DNA from: Ignavibacteria bacterium UBA7675
GTDB taxonomy: Bacteria > Bacteroidota > Ignavibacteria > Kapaibacteriales > UB7675
Length of the DNA stretch: 57,204 nt
Assembly (NCBI GenBank): GCA_002483085.1
Contig: DLHF01000063.1
Span: 79,666-136,869, forward strand
Direction: 5' to 3'
In this document: in pieces, positions 29,690 to 38,717 of the stretch
How positions within the stretch are numbered: position 1 is the first letter of the stretch
How the letters are laid out: each line of letters opens with the position of its first letter
Made by a program: the position numbers and the translations under genes
Notes under the pieces: model-generated
Databases searched by the model: none
Seen by the model: the letters and a program-made list of their open reading frames with translations, nothing else
Told to the model about the DNA's origin: nothing

Positions 29690-30898
29690 ATGGCTAAAGA
29701 AAAATTCGAGCGCAATAAGCCGCACGTCAATATTGGTACGATCGGCCACGTTGACCACGGCAAGACGACCTTGACGGCTGCTATCACTGCAGCGCTTGCA
29801 AAAAAAGGTGGTGCGCAGTTCCGTTCGTTCGATTCGATTGATAATGCACCCGAAGAGCGTGCTCGTGGGATCACAATTGCAACCGCCCACGTGGAGTACG
29901 AAACGGAAAACCGTCACTATGCTCACGTTGACTGTCCCGGCCACGCCGACTATGTGAAAAACATGATCACGGGTGCTGCTCAGATGGACGGTGCTATCCT
30001 CGTGGTTGCTGCTACTGATGGTCCGATGCCGCAAACACGTGAGCACATCCTTCTGGCTCGCCAGGTAGGTGTACCCCGTATTGTTGTGTTCATGAACAAA
30101 GTGGACATCGCTGATCCGGAACTGCTCGACCTCGTAGAGCTTGAAGTTCGCGAACTTCTGAGCAAATACGAATTCCCCGGTGATGATATTCCGATCACCA
30201 AAGGTTCTGCTCTCCACGCTCTGGAAGCTGGCTCCAGCCCTTCGGCTGCTGTCGATGATGAGCGCCTGCAGTGTGTTTACGACCTCATGCAGAGCGTAGA
30301 TGATTACATCCCGACGCCGACACGCGACACCGAAAAACCCTTCCTGATGCCTATCGAGGACGTGTTCTCGATTACAGGTCGCGGTACAGTAGGTACAGGT
30401 CGTATTGAGCGCGGTAAAGTAAACGTCAACGAAGAAGTTGAGATCGTTGGTTTTGGTCTGAAAAAGAAAACCATCGTAACGGGTATCGAGATGTTCCGCA
30501 AGCTGCTCGACCACGGTCAAGCTGGCGACAACGTAGGTCTGCTCCTTCGCGGTGTAGACAAAAACGAACTCGAACGCGGCATGGTTCTCGCTAAGCCGGG
30601 CTCTATTACCCCGCACCATAAGTTCAACGCTCAGGTGTACGTGCTTACACGTGATGAAGGTGGCCGTCATACGCCGTTCTTCCAAGGTTATCGCCCGCAG
30701 TTCTACTTCCGTACAACGGATGTGACAGGCGTAGTAACATTGCCGGAAGGCACTGAAATGGTGATGCCTGGTGATAACATCGATAACCTTGTTATCGAAC
30801 TGATCACACCGGTCGCTATGGAAGAAGGTCTGCGCTTTGCTATTCGCGAAGGCGGACGTACCGTAGGCGCTGGTGTTGTAAGCAAAATTATCGAGTAA
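29690..30898 (+). CDS. tuf: Elongation factor Tu
   Basis: 402 residues. GTPase motifs GHVDHGKT (19-26), DCPGH (about 81) and NKVD (about 136); domain II GRGTVGTGRIERG; domain III with MVMPGDN. It delivers aminoacyl-tRNA to the ribosome. A short insertion (EAGSSPSAAVDDERLQ, about 182-197) lies in the same place as in many related EF-Tus. It is followed at once by a strong terminator. Confidence 0.98.
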   Translation: MAKEKFERNKPHVNIGTIGHVDHGKTTLTAAITAALAKKGGAQFRSFDSIDNAPEERARGITIATAHVEYETENRHYAHVDCPGHADYVKNMITGAAQMDGAILVVAATDGPMPQTREHILLARQVGVPRIVVFMNKVDIADPELLDLVELEVRELLSKYEFPGDDIPITKGSALHALEAGSSPSAAVDDERLQCVYDLMQSVDDYIPTPTRDTEKPFLMPIEDVFSITGRGTVGTGRIERGKVNVNEEVEIVGFGLKKKTIVTGIEMFRKLLDHGQAGDNVGLLLRGVDKNELERGMVLAKPGSITPHHKFNAQVYVLTRDEGGRHTPFFQGYRPQFYFRTTDVTGVVTLPEGTEMVMPGDNIDNLVIELITPVAMEEGLRFAIREGGRTVGAGVVSKIIE

Positions 30899-30905
30899 AC
30901 TAATG

Positions 30906-30937
30906 AAGGGGACGCAGCTTCCGTTGCGTCCCCTTTT
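30906..30937 (+). terminator. Terminator between tuf and rpsJ
   Basis: GGGGACGCA at 30908-30916 pairs with TGCGTCCCC at 30925-30933, extended by AA/TT, then TTTTC. It starts a few bases after the tuf stop and separates the str operon from the S10 cluster, at least partly. Confidence 0.85.
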
Positions 30938-30971
30938 CAATTCTTCCTCATTTTTCTCTTTGGAGATAGAG

Positions 30972-31280
30972 GTGGCTGGACAAAAGATTCGTATCAAACT
31001 CAAGTCGTACGATCACAACCTGATTGACAAGTCGGCTGAGAGGATTATCCGGACGGTAAAGCAGACAGGGGCGGTAATTTCCGGACCTATTCCTCTGCCT
31101 ACGGAGAAAACGGTGTATACCGTACTGCGCTCTCCGCACGTCGACAAAAAGTCTCGTGAACAATTTGAATCCCGAACACACAAGAGATTGATCGACATCC
31201 TGAACTCGACGCCGAAAACGGTGGATTCGCTGATGCGCCTGGAGTTGCCGGCTGGCGTGGATGTCGAGATCAAGGTATAA
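30972..31280 (+). CDS. rpsJ: 30S ribosomal protein S10
   Basis: 102 residues from the GTG at 30972 (MAGQKIRIKLKSYDHNLID); a longer in-frame reading from 30903 would translate the tuf terminator and is rejected. GGAG lies upstream at 30962. Signature SGPIPLPTEKTVYTVLRSPHV. Besides its 30S role it partners NusG and NusB in antitermination. Confidence 0.96.
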   Translation: MAGQKIRIKLKSYDHNLIDKSAERIIRTVKQTGAVISGPIPLPTEKTVYTVLRSPHVDKKSREQFESRTHKRLIDILNSTPKTVDSLMRLELPAGVDVEIKV

Positions 31281-31296
31281 CAGGAGTACCCGAACC

Positions 31297-31917
31297 ATGA
31301 GTGCATTGTTAGGCAGAAAAATTGGTATGACTAGCATTTTTACCGAAACGGGCGAGTACGTGCCCTGTACGGTAATCGAAGCCGGCCCCTGTCCGGTAGT
31401 GCTGGTGCGTACTGAAGATCAGGACGGCTACAGCGCCGTGCAGATAGGCTTCGGAGATATCGCGGCGCGCAAGGTAACGAAGCCGTTGACAGGTCAGTTC
31501 GCAAAAGCGAAAGTAGACCCTAAGCGTCACCTGCGTGAATTCCGCGAACTGAAAAAGGAATACAGAACCGGGGATATGATCACGGTTGAGGAGTTCGTAA
31601 AAGGCGACAAGCTGAAAATCTCGGGTGATTCTAAAGGCCGTGGGTTTCAGGGTGTGGTAAGACGCCACCACTTCAGCGGTGTAGGTATGTCTACGCACGG
31701 TCAGTCCGACCGCCAGCGTGCTCCTGGTTCTATCGGTTCGTCGTCGTATCCTTCGCGCGTATTCAAAGGCATGCGTATGGCCGGTCGTATGGGCGGCAAG
31801 AGAACAACCGTGCGCAATATTGAAGTACTGCGTACCATTCCCGAGTCCAACCTGCTTCTGGTAAGAGGAAGCATTCCGGGAGCTCCTAATTCAATCGTAG
31901 AAATCGTCAAGTTATAA
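31297..31917 (+). CDS. rplC: 50S ribosomal protein L3
   Basis: 206 residues from the ATG at 31297 (MSALLGRKIGMTSIF), with AGGAG upstream; the longer reading from 31261 overlaps rpsJ. Conserved SKGRGFQGVVRRHHFSG and the GSIGSSSYPSRVFKGMRMAGRMG loop reach toward the peptidyl transferase centre. Confidence 0.97.
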   Translation: MSALLGRKIGMTSIFTETGEYVPCTVIEAGPCPVVLVRTEDQDGYSAVQIGFGDIAARKVTKPLTGQFAKAKVDPKRHLREFRELKKEYRTGDMITVEEFVKGDKLKISGDSKGRGFQGVVRRHHFSGVGMSTHGQSDRQRAPGSIGSSSYPSRVFKGMRMAGRMGGKRTTVRNIEVLRTIPESNLLLVRGSIPGAPNSIVEIVKL

Positions 31918-31927
31918 GGCCAGAACA

Positions 31928-32554
31928 ATGAAAGTTGATGTTTTTTCCAGAAACGGCCAAAAGTCCGGAGAAATCGAACTGCCCGATGAGGTGTTCAACG
32001 TCGAACCTCACGAACATGCGATGTATCAGGCCGTGCGTGTTTATCTGGCTCACCAGCGCCAGGGTACGCACAAGGTCAAGGAGCGCAACGAGGTATCGGG
32101 TGGCGGTAAGAAGCCGTGGCGCCAAAAAGGTCGCGGTACAGCTCGTGCGGGTTCCACTCGTTCGCCCCTGTGGGTAGGTGGTGGTACTGTGCACGGACCG
32201 AAGCCGCACAAATACACCATCGACATTCCTAAGAAAATGAGGAAACTTGCGCGCAAATCAGCGCTGTCGCTGCGCGCTCGTGAGAATAGTATTGTCGTGG
32301 TAGAAGACCTGTCGCTGAGCTCTATTAAGACTAAAGATGTGGCGGCTGTTCTGAAGGCACTCAACCTCGAAGGCGAAAAAGTATTGCACCTGTTGCCGGC
32401 GCAGGACGAGAAGACGTATCTGTCGAGCCGCAATATCGCCAACTGCACGACAGCCGTTGCCGACAAAGTGTCGACCTATGACATTTTGAACCATAAGAAG
32501 ATTTTGATTCACAAAAGCGCAGTTGATGTTATCATCAACACGTTCGGAAAATAA
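31928..32554 (+). CDS. rplD: 50S ribosomal protein L4
   Basis: 208 residues. Central extension KPWRQKGRGTARAGSTRSPLWVGGG lines the exit tunnel (macrolide region). In E. coli L4 represses the S10 operon; no such leader was identified here. Ten bases after rplC. Confidence 0.97.
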   Translation: MKVDVFSRNGQKSGEIELPDEVFNVEPHEHAMYQAVRVYLAHQRQGTHKVKERNEVSGGGKKPWRQKGRGTARAGSTRSPLWVGGGTVHGPKPHKYTIDIPKKMRKLARKSALSLRARENSIVVVEDLSLSSIKTKDVAAVLKALNLEGEKVLHLLPAQDEKTYLSSRNIANCTTAVADKVSTYDILNHKKILIHKSAVDVIINTFGK

Positions 32555-32559
32555 TCTTT

Positions 32560-32859
32560 ATGATACAGATACTCAAGCGTCCGCTCTTGACAGAAAAGGC
32601 GATGAATCTTCGCGAAGCTGGACACTACGTTTTTGAAGTTGACCCGCGCGCTAATAAGATTCAGATTAAGCAGGCAGTAGAAAGCCGCTTCGATGTCGCG
32701 GTAAAAAGCGTTCGCACTGTGCGTGTGAAAGGCAAACCCAAGTCGCAAATGACGCGCAAAGGCATCTTTCAGGGCAAGACCGCTCTGCGCAAAAAAGCCT
32801 ACGTAACGCTTCAGCCCGGACAAACCATTGATATTCTTGAGACTGGTACCAACGAATAA
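32560..32859 (+). CDS. rplW: 50S ribosomal protein L23
   Basis: 99 residues. Begins MIQILKRPLLTEKAMNL; contains RANKIQIKQAVESRFDVAV. It sits at the exit tunnel and docks trigger factor and SRP. Confidence 0.97.
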   Translation: MIQILKRPLLTEKAMNLREAGHYVFEVDPRANKIQIKQAVESRFDVAVKSVRTVRVKGKPKSQMTRKGIFQGKTALRKKAYVTLQPGQTIDILETGTNE

Positions 32860-32876
32860 TTGAGAGATAAAGCATC

Positions 32877-33713
32877 ATGGCACTTCGCAAACTCAAGCCG
32901 ATAACGCCGGGAACGCGATTCTATTCGGTCAGCGAATTTGAGACTATCACGAAGTCCGAACCCGAAAAATCGCTGCTTTCCCCGCTGAAAAAATCCGGCG
33001 GCCGCAACAATACTGGCAGGATCACGTCGCGGCATCGCGGCGGTGGCCATAAGCGCCGTTACCGCATTGTCGATTTCCGACGCGAAAAATTCGGAGTCAA
33101 CGCACGCGTTGAAGCTATCGAATACGATCCGAACCGCACCTGCCGTATAGCGCTGTTGCGCTACGACGACGGCGAACTGCGCTACATCCTTGCACCTGAC
33201 AAGGTGAAAGTAGGAGACACGCTGCAGTCGGGTCCGGAAGCCGACATTCGCGACGGCAATGCTATGCCTCTGTCCAGGGTTCCACTTGGATCATTTGTCC
33301 ACAACGTGGAACTGAAACCCGGCAAGGGCGGCCAGCTCGCTCGCAGCGCTGGTGTATCGGCACAGGTTGTAGCACGCGACGAAAAATATGCGCAGGTGAA
33401 GCTGCCTTCTGGCGAAGTTCGCCTGATTAATCTTCGCTGCCTGGCCACACTTGGCACAGTAGGTAACTCGGATCACGAGAACCTTTCTTATGGTAAAGCT
33501 GGCCGTATGCGCTGGTTTGGTGTTCGCCCGCAAACACGCGGTATGGCAATGAACCCTGTTGACCACCCGATGGGCGGTGGCGAGGGTCGTTCGAAGTCCG
33601 GCGGTGGACGCCAGCATCCGCGCTCGCCGTGGGGACAGCTTGCCAAAGGCCTGAAAACCCGGCATAAACGTAAACCCTCGGATAAATACATTGTTCGCCG
33701 TCGAACCAAGTAA
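32877..33713 (+). CDS. rplB: 50S ribosomal protein L2
   Basis: 278 residues. Signatures GRNNTGRITSRHRGGGHKR and NPVDHPMGGGEGRSKSGGG, with the conserved histidine near the peptidyl transferase centre. It is required for subunit joining. Confidence 0.98.
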   Translation: MALRKLKPITPGTRFYSVSEFETITKSEPEKSLLSPLKKSGGRNNTGRITSRHRGGGHKRRYRIVDFRREKFGVNARVEAIEYDPNRTCRIALLRYDDGELRYILAPDKVKVGDTLQSGPEADIRDGNAMPLSRVPLGSFVHNVELKPGKGGQLARSAGVSAQVVARDEKYAQVKLPSGEVRLINLRCLATLGTVGNSDHENLSYGKAGRMRWFGVRPQTRGMAMNPVDHPMGGGEGRSKSGGGRQHPRSPWGQLAKGLKTRHKRKPSDKYIVRRRTK

Positions 33714-33727
33714 CAGCAAATACAACT

Positions 33728-33994
33728 ATGGCACGATCTCTTAAAAAAGGACCCTTTATCAGCATCAAACTTCAGAAGAAGGTAGATGCACTCAATGCCG
33801 CAGGCCTGAAAAAAGTCGTAAAGACTTGGTCGCGCGCTTCGATGATTTCTCCGGAATTTGTCGGCCATACCTTTGCGGTACACAACGGCAACAAGTTTAT
33901 TCCGGTCTATGTCACAGAGAACATGGTAGGGCATAAATTAGGTGAGTTTGCTCCTACGCGGACATTCCGCGGTCATTCGGGCAACAGGAAATAA
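33728..33994 (+). CDS. rpsS: 30S ribosomal protein S19
   Basis: 88 residues. MARSLKKGPFI start, VGHTFAVHNGNKFIPVYVTENMVGHKLGEFAPTR body as in the family. It binds the 30S head with S13. Confidence 0.97.
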   Translation: MARSLKKGPFISIKLQKKVDALNAAGLKKVVKTWSRASMISPEFVGHTFAVHNGNKFIPVYVTENMVGHKLGEFAPTRTFRGHSGNRK

Positions 33995-34022
33995 CGCAAC
34001 TTTTTAACCGGAGACACAAGGA

Positions 34023-34373
34023 ATGCAAGCACGAGCAACCAAAAGATACCTGCGAGGTTCGGCACGCAAAATGCGTTTGCTGATCGACATGATTCGCGGC
34101 AGAAATGCCGACGAGGCACTAGCGCTGCTGCGCTTTCAGCCAAAGCACGCTGCCAAGGAAGCCGCTGATGTATTAAAATCGGCAGTAGCTAACCTTGAGA
34201 ATAAGATGAACAGCGGCGAAGCGCGTATGGACCGACGCGAAGTGTTTGTGAGTGAGGCCTTCGTAAACCAGGGCCCTATGCTCAAGCGCATATCGCCTGC
34301 ACCGATGGGACGCGCCTACCGCATACGCAAGCGCATGAATCATGTAACAATCGTGGTTTCCACTAAAAATTAA
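34023..34373 (+). CDS. rplV: 50S ribosomal protein L22
   Basis: 116 residues. ATKRYLRGSARKMRLLIDMIRG start; the beta-hairpin that reaches the exit tunnel is at RISPAPMGRAYRIRKRMNH. Followed 19 bases later by rpsC. Confidence 0.97.
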   Translation: MQARATKRYLRGSARKMRLLIDMIRGRNADEALALLRFQPKHAAKEAADVLKSAVANLENKMNSGEARMDRREVFVSEAFVNQGPMLKRISPAPMGRAYRIRKRMNHVTIVVSTKN

Positions 34374-34392
34374 TTTTCAGGAGTACGGTACT

Positions 34393-35058
34393 TTGGGACA
34401 GAAAACTAATCCTATCGGTCTTCGCCTCGGCATTATCCGCCCGTGGGATGCGAACTGGTTTGAGGAAAGAAATTTTTCGGCGAAGTTGTCGGAAGATATG
34501 ATGGTTCGCTCCTATCTTCAGAGCCGTCTGAAAAATGCCGGAGTATCCCGTGTCGTGATCGAGCGCACACCGAAACAAATTCGCCTTACCATTCACACAT
34601 CGCGTCCTGGTGTAGTGATCGGTCGCTCGGGTAAAGAAATCGCTCAGCTTGAGGAAGAGCTCAAAAAGCTTACATCCAAAGATGTAAAGATCCTCATCAG
34701 CGAGATCAAGCGTCCGGAACTCGATGCACAACTGGTTGCCGAAACCATTGCGCAGCAGATTGAAGGCCGCGTATCGTTTCGCCGCGCCATGAAGCAGGCG
34801 CTCAGCGCAACCATGCGTATGGGAGCCGAGGGAGTCCGCCTTATGATGGCTGGCCGCCTTGGAGGTGCCGATATGTCCCGTACTGAGCAGTACAAAGAAG
34901 GTCGTGTACCTCTGCACACGCTCCGTGCCAATATAGACTATGGCACAGCAACAGCGCAGACGATTTACGGCGCTATCGGTGTGAAAGTGTGGATCTGCCT
35001 CGGCGAAATTATCGGCACGCCGGCGTTGAATCAGGAAAAACCCAGTAAAAATAAGTAA
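34393..35058 (+). CDS. rpsC: 30S ribosomal protein S3
   Basis: 221 residues, initiated at TTG (34393) as judged from the universal N-terminus MGQKTNPIGLRLG and GGAG nine bases upstream. KH domain with GRSGKEIAQLEEELKK. It forms part of the mRNA entry helicase with S4 and S5; S4 is not encoded in this window. Confidence 0.97.
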   Translation: MGQKTNPIGLRLGIIRPWDANWFEERNFSAKLSEDMMVRSYLQSRLKNAGVSRVVIERTPKQIRLTIHTSRPGVVIGRSGKEIAQLEEELKKLTSKDVKILISEIKRPELDAQLVAETIAQQIEGRVSFRRAMKQALSATMRMGAEGVRLMMAGRLGGADMSRTEQYKEGRVPLHTLRANIDYGTATAQTIYGAIGVKVWICLGEIIGTPALNQEKPSKNK

Positions 35059-35077
35059 TCGAAGATAGAGGACAGTC

Positions 35078-35497
35078 ATGTTACTCCCAAAAAGAGTTAA
35101 GTATCGCAAACCGCAGCGCGGACGGCGCCGTGGTAAAGCGTATCGCGGTTCGACCGTATCGTTCGGTTCGTTTGCCCTGAAAGCGCTGGAGCCGGCATGG
35201 ATTACCAACCGGCAGATTGAAGCGGCACGTATCGCTATCAACCGCTACTTGCGCCGCGATGGTAAAGTGTGGATCCGTATATTTCCCGACAAATCAGTTA
35301 CCAAAAAGCCTGCTGAAACACGCCAGGGTAGCGGTAAAGGTAGCCCGGAATTCTGGGTGGCAGTAATCAGACCCGGACGTATTATGTTCGAGGTAGACGG
35401 CGTAACGCGCGAGAAGGCTTTGGAAGCCCTGCGCCTGGCTTCGCACAAGCTGCCGATCAAGACAAAAGTTGTTACACGTGTAGATTACGAAGGATAA
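35078..35497 (+). CDS. rplP: 50S ribosomal protein L16
   Basis: 139 residues. MLLPKRVKYRKPQRGRR start, RIFPDKSVTKKPAETRQGSGKG core. It organises the A-site tRNA region. Confidence 0.97.
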   Translation: MLLPKRVKYRKPQRGRRRGKAYRGSTVSFGSFALKALEPAWITNRQIEAARIAINRYLRRDGKVWIRIFPDKSVTKKPAETRQGSGKGSPEFWVAVIRPGRIMFEVDGVTREKALEALRLASHKLPIKTKVVTRVDYEG

Positions 35498-35501
35498 TGT
35501 T

Positions 35502-35726
35502 ATGAAAGGTCGCAAGCCTGAAGACCTGCGCAGTTTACCTGATGAGGAACTGAAGCGCACACTGCTTGATGCCGAAGAAACAATTGGCAACCTGCGGTTC
35601 CAGCATGCGCTCGGCGAGTTGCAGAACTCTGCTTACCTCTCGACAATGCGCAGAGACATAGCCCGGATTAAAACAATCATTCGCCAGCGCGAACTCGAAC
35701 GCGGGCGCGAAACCTCTTCGAAATAG
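35502..35726 (+). CDS. rpmC: 50S ribosomal protein L29
   Basis: 74 residues, two long helices (LRSLPDEELKRTLLDAEETIGNLRFQ...NSAYLSTMRRDIARIKTIIRQRE). Starts four bases after rplP. Confidence 0.95.
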   Translation: MKGRKPEDLRSLPDEELKRTLLDAEETIGNLRFQHALGELQNSAYLSTMRRDIARIKTIIRQRELERGRETSSK

Positions 35727-35737
35727 GTGCTACGACT

Positions 35738-36037
35738 ATGGAAAACATCCAGAATATAACAGAGAACGCCGCCGAGCTGGCCGAGGTACGCGGACGCCGC
35801 AAAACCAAGGTTGGCAGAGTGACCAGTAACAAGATGGACAAAACAATTGTCGTGGCGGTCGAACGTCAGGTGGCGCATCCCATCTATAAAAAATACTTTA
35901 AAAAGACGACAAAGTTCATGGCGCACGACGCTGATAACAGTTGTAATATCGGCGACACCGTCAAGATCATGGAAACACGCCCCTTGAGCGCGCGCAAACG
36001 CTGGCGCCTGGTGGAAATTATCGAACGGGCCAAGTAA
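35738..36037 (+). CDS. rpsQ: 30S ribosomal protein S17
   Basis: 99 residues: an unusual acidic N-terminal extension of about 18 residues (MENIQNITENAAELAEV) before the normal S17 core (RKTKVGRVTSNKMDKTIVVAVE ...). No better internal start with a ribosome-binding site was seen. Confidence 0.95.
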   Translation: MENIQNITENAAELAEVRGRRKTKVGRVTSNKMDKTIVVAVERQVAHPIYKKYFKKTTKFMAHDADNSCNIGDTVKIMETRPLSARKRWRLVEIIERAK

Positions 36038-36047
36038 GGAGATCCTC

Positions 36048-36416
36048 ATGATACAGGAAGAATCTAATCTCGTGGTCGCCGATAATTCCGGCGCACGCAG
36101 AGTACGTTGCATCCGCGTTCTTGGCGGGCACGACCGCCGCTATGCAGGCGTAGGCGACATTATCATCGTGAGCGTTAAAGACGCTATCCCGAATGCCGGT
36201 GTAAAAAAGGGCGATAAATCCAGAGCCGTTATTGTACGCACGAAAAAAGAGATCCGCCGCAGAGATGGTTCGTTCATTCGTTTTGACGAAAACGCCGTTG
36301 TGCTTCTGAACAATCAGGGCGAGCCGCGCGGAACGCGTATCTTCGGGCCGGTTGCCCGCGAACTGCGCGACAAGAACTTTATGAAAATTGTTTCTCTCGC
36401 TCCCGAGGTAATCTAA
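36048..36416 (+). CDS. rplN: 50S ribosomal protein L14
   Basis: 122 residues. MIQEESNLVVADNSGARRV start, KKGDKSRAVIVRTKKEIRR and NNQGEPRGTRIFGPVAREL. Subunit-interface protein. First gene of the spc set here. Confidence 0.97.
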   Translation: MIQEESNLVVADNSGARRVRCIRVLGGHDRRYAGVGDIIIVSVKDAIPNAGVKKGDKSRAVIVRTKKEIRRRDGSFIRFDENAVVLLNNQGEPRGTRIFGPVARELRDKNFMKIVSLAPEVI

Positions 36417-36427
36417 AGGATAGCGCA

Positions 36428-36760
36428 ATGAAAAAGCTCAAGATCAAAAAAGGCGACATAGTTCGGGTAATTGCCGGCGCCGACAGAACCAAAGATAACA
36501 ACACAGGGCGTGTACTTTCGGTAGACCCGGAAAAGATGCGTCTGGTTGTCGAAGGTATTAATATCCGTTCGCGTCACATGCGGCCCACGCAGGCGCATCC
36601 GGAAGGCCGTATTGCCAAACTGGAAATGCCGATCCACTACTCCAATGTGATGCTTTTAGACAGCAGTGGAAAAACAACGCGAGTGGGATCGAAAGAAGTC
36701 CAGGACGGCGGCAAGGCCAAACGTGTACGTGTGGCCCGTACAACTGGCGAACAATTTTAA
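36428..36760 (+). CDS. rplX: 50S ribosomal protein L24
   Basis: 110 residues with the KOW motif KKGDIVRVIAGADRTKDNNTGRVLSV. It starts 50S assembly. Eleven bases after rplN. Confidence 0.97.
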   Translation: MKKLKIKKGDIVRVIAGADRTKDNNTGRVLSVDPEKMRLVVEGINIRSRHMRPTQAHPEGRIAKLEMPIHYSNVMLLDSSGKTTRVGSKEVQDGGKAKRVRVARTTGEQF

Positions 36761-36790
36761 TTAATCAGAGACCTTGCAGAAGAACGCTTT

Positions 36791-37420
36791 ATGGCAAAGA
36801 CAACAGCGAAAAAAATCGAATTTGCAATGGAAGGGCCGCGTGCTAAAGAGGGTGCCGTAGCACCTGCTCCGCGCTTGTCGGCATTCTACCGTGAACAGGT
36901 TGTTCCGGCTCTCGTCAAAAAGTTCGAGTACAAATCGGCGATGCAGGTGCCCCGCATCGAGAAGATCGCCATTAACATCGGTGCCGGCCAAGCAGTGGGC
37001 GACGCCAAGATCCTGCAGGCGGCGCTGAACGAACTGGAGCTGATCGTCGGCCAGCGTCCTGTTGTCACGCGGGCGAAAAAATCCATCTCCAACTTCAAGT
37101 TGCGCGAAGGCATGCCTATCGGCGCCCGTGTAACTCTGCGCAGAGCGCGCATGTACGAATTCTTGGATCGTTTTATCAATATTGCCTCGCCTCGTATTCG
37201 CGACTTTCGTGGATTTCCCGATAAGTCGTTCGATGGTCGTGGCAACTACACTATCGGTATCAAGGAACAGATTATTTTCCCTGAGATCGACGTAGACAAG
37301 GTGAACCGCATTACAGGGATGGACATTACCTTTGTCACTTCCGCAAAGAGTGACGAAGAAGCGTATGCGCTGCTGAAGGAATTTGGATTCCCCTTTAGAA
37401 AAAATGAACAAGCTCAATAA
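36791..37420 (+). CDS. rplE: 50S ribosomal protein L5 with N-terminal extension
   Basis: 209 residues, about 25-30 longer than usual because of an N-terminal basic/Ala-rich segment (MAKTTAKKIEFAMEGPRAKE) before the normal LSAFYREQVVPALVKKFEY. Signatures VTRAKKSISNFKLREGMPIG and DFRGFPDKSFDGRGNY. Binds 5S rRNA and P-site tRNA. The ATG at 36791 is the only well-placed start. Confidence 0.96.
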   Translation: MAKTTAKKIEFAMEGPRAKEGAVAPAPRLSAFYREQVVPALVKKFEYKSAMQVPRIEKIAINIGAGQAVGDAKILQAALNELELIVGQRPVVTRAKKSISNFKLREGMPIGARVTLRRARMYEFLDRFINIASPRIRDFRGFPDKSFDGRGNYTIGIKEQIIFPEIDVDKVNRITGMDITFVTSAKSDEEAYALLKEFGFPFRKNEQAQ

Positions 37421-37434
37421 AGAAGGTAGACATC

Positions 37435-37704
37435 ATGGCTAAGAAAAGTGTTGTAGCCCGCAACCTGAAAAGAATTCGCATGGCGGAGAAATACGCTGAA
37501 AAGCGTGCCGCTTTGAAAGAAGCCGGCGACTATGAAGCTCTGCAGAAGCTGCCGCGCAACAGTTCGCCTTCGCGTGTACGCAATCGCTGCAACTTGACCG
37601 GTCGCGGTCGCGGCGTGTACCGCAAGTTTGGTCTTTGCCGGAACGTTTTTCGCCAGTTGGCTCTCCAGGGTAAAATTCCCGGCATTCGCAAGGCAAGCTG
37701 GTAA
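37435..37704 (+). CDS. rpsN: 30S ribosomal protein S14, zinc-independent type
   Basis: 89 residues ending PGIRKASW. Only two scattered cysteines occur (RCNLTGRGRGVYRKFGLCRN), not the CxxC pairs of the zinc form, so this is the C-minus class. It assembles late in the 30S head. Confidence 0.96.
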   Translation: MAKKSVVARNLKRIRMAEKYAEKRAALKEAGDYEALQKLPRNSSPSRVRNRCNLTGRGRGVYRKFGLCRNVFRQLALQGKIPGIRKASW

Positions 37705-37740
37705 ACTGTACTTTCAATCACTGTAAACGAGAAATTTCGT

Positions 37741-38130
37741 ATGAGCGATCCCATAGCAGACTTTCTGACCCGTTTGCGCAATGCCGCAAAGGCTCGTCAC
37801 AAGCGTATGGATGTGCCGTGTTCCAACGAAAAACTTGCGATTGCCGGCATTCTCAAAGAGCAGGGCTACATCGCGGATTTTGAGCGCATCGCGGACAACA
37901 AACAGGGTGTTTTACAGGTAGCGCTCCGCTACCACGAAGGACGTCCTGCGTTCACGGAAATCAAGCGGATTAGCCGTCCTGGTATCCGGAGATATGCAGC
38001 GGTGGACGCATTGCCCCGCGTCTATAACGGGCTCGGTATTGCCATTGTCTCTACGTCTAAGGGCGTGATGACCGACAAGGACGCCCGTCGATACAATGTC
38101 GGTGGTGAAGTAATCTGCACCATTTGGTAA
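37741..38130 (+). CDS. rpsH: 30S ribosomal protein S8
   Basis: 129 residues. MSDPIADFLTRLRNA start; C-terminal SRPGIRRYAAVDALPRVYNG and GVMTDKDAR. Binds the 16S central domain; in E. coli it represses the spc operon. Confidence 0.97.
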   Translation: MSDPIADFLTRLRNAAKARHKRMDVPCSNEKLAIAGILKEQGYIADFERIADNKQGVLQVALRYHEGRPAFTEIKRISRPGIRRYAAVDALPRVYNGLGIAIVSTSKGVMTDKDARRYNVGGEVICTIW

Positions 38131-38157
38131 AAATTTCGCAATTAAAGGAGTGTTCCT

Positions 38158-38697
38158 GTGTCTCGTATAGGCAAAAAACTACTGACCATCCCACAGGGTG
38201 TCCAGGTTGCTTTCGACAACGCCCATGTTACGGTCAAAGGTCCGAAAGGACAGCTCGAATGGGATATCCCCGAAGCAATCTCCTATGAGATGAACGACGG
38301 CACGCTGACGTTCAGCCGCAGCAGCGATGAAAAGCACGTTCGTGCACTGCATGGCCTGGCGCGCGCGCTTACAGCGTCGATGGTCCAGGGTGTAACCCAG
38401 GGCTTTATGAAAAACCTGCAAATCGAAGGTGTCGGCTACAGGGCCGAGTTGCGCGGGCAAAGTCTGCTGCTTACAGTAGGCTACTCGCACCCCATTTTGT
38501 TTATTCCGCCCGCCGGTATTACATTTGCAGTTTCATCTCCGACAGCCTTCTCTATTTCGGGGATCGACAAGCAGCTTGTAGGCGAAATAGCTGCCAAAAT
38601 TCGTCGCGTTCGCCCGCCCGAGCCCTATAAAGGCAAGGGGATTCGCTATGAAGGCGAGCAGATCCGTAGAAAAGCAGGAAAATCTGGTTCTAAATAA
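38158..38697 (+). CDS. rplF: 50S ribosomal protein L6
   Basis: 179 residues from GTG at 38158 (MSRIGKKLLTIPQGV), with AAAGGAG upstream. C-terminal RVRPPEPYKGKGIRYEGE. Located near the factor-binding site. Confidence 0.97.
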   Translation: MSRIGKKLLTIPQGVQVAFDNAHVTVKGPKGQLEWDIPEAISYEMNDGTLTFSRSSDEKHVRALHGLARALTASMVQGVTQGFMKNLQIEGVGYRAELRGQSLLLTVGYSHPILFIPPAGITFAVSSPTAFSISGIDKQLVGEIAAKIRRVRPPEPYKGKGIRYEGEQIRRKAGKSGSK

Positions 38698-38717
38698 TCG
38701 AAAACAAGCTACCGACC

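Noticed and set aside
30903..30971. N-terminal extension of S10
   Set aside because: It translates the tuf terminator hairpin; the GTG at 30972 with a ribosome-binding site gives the normal N-terminus.
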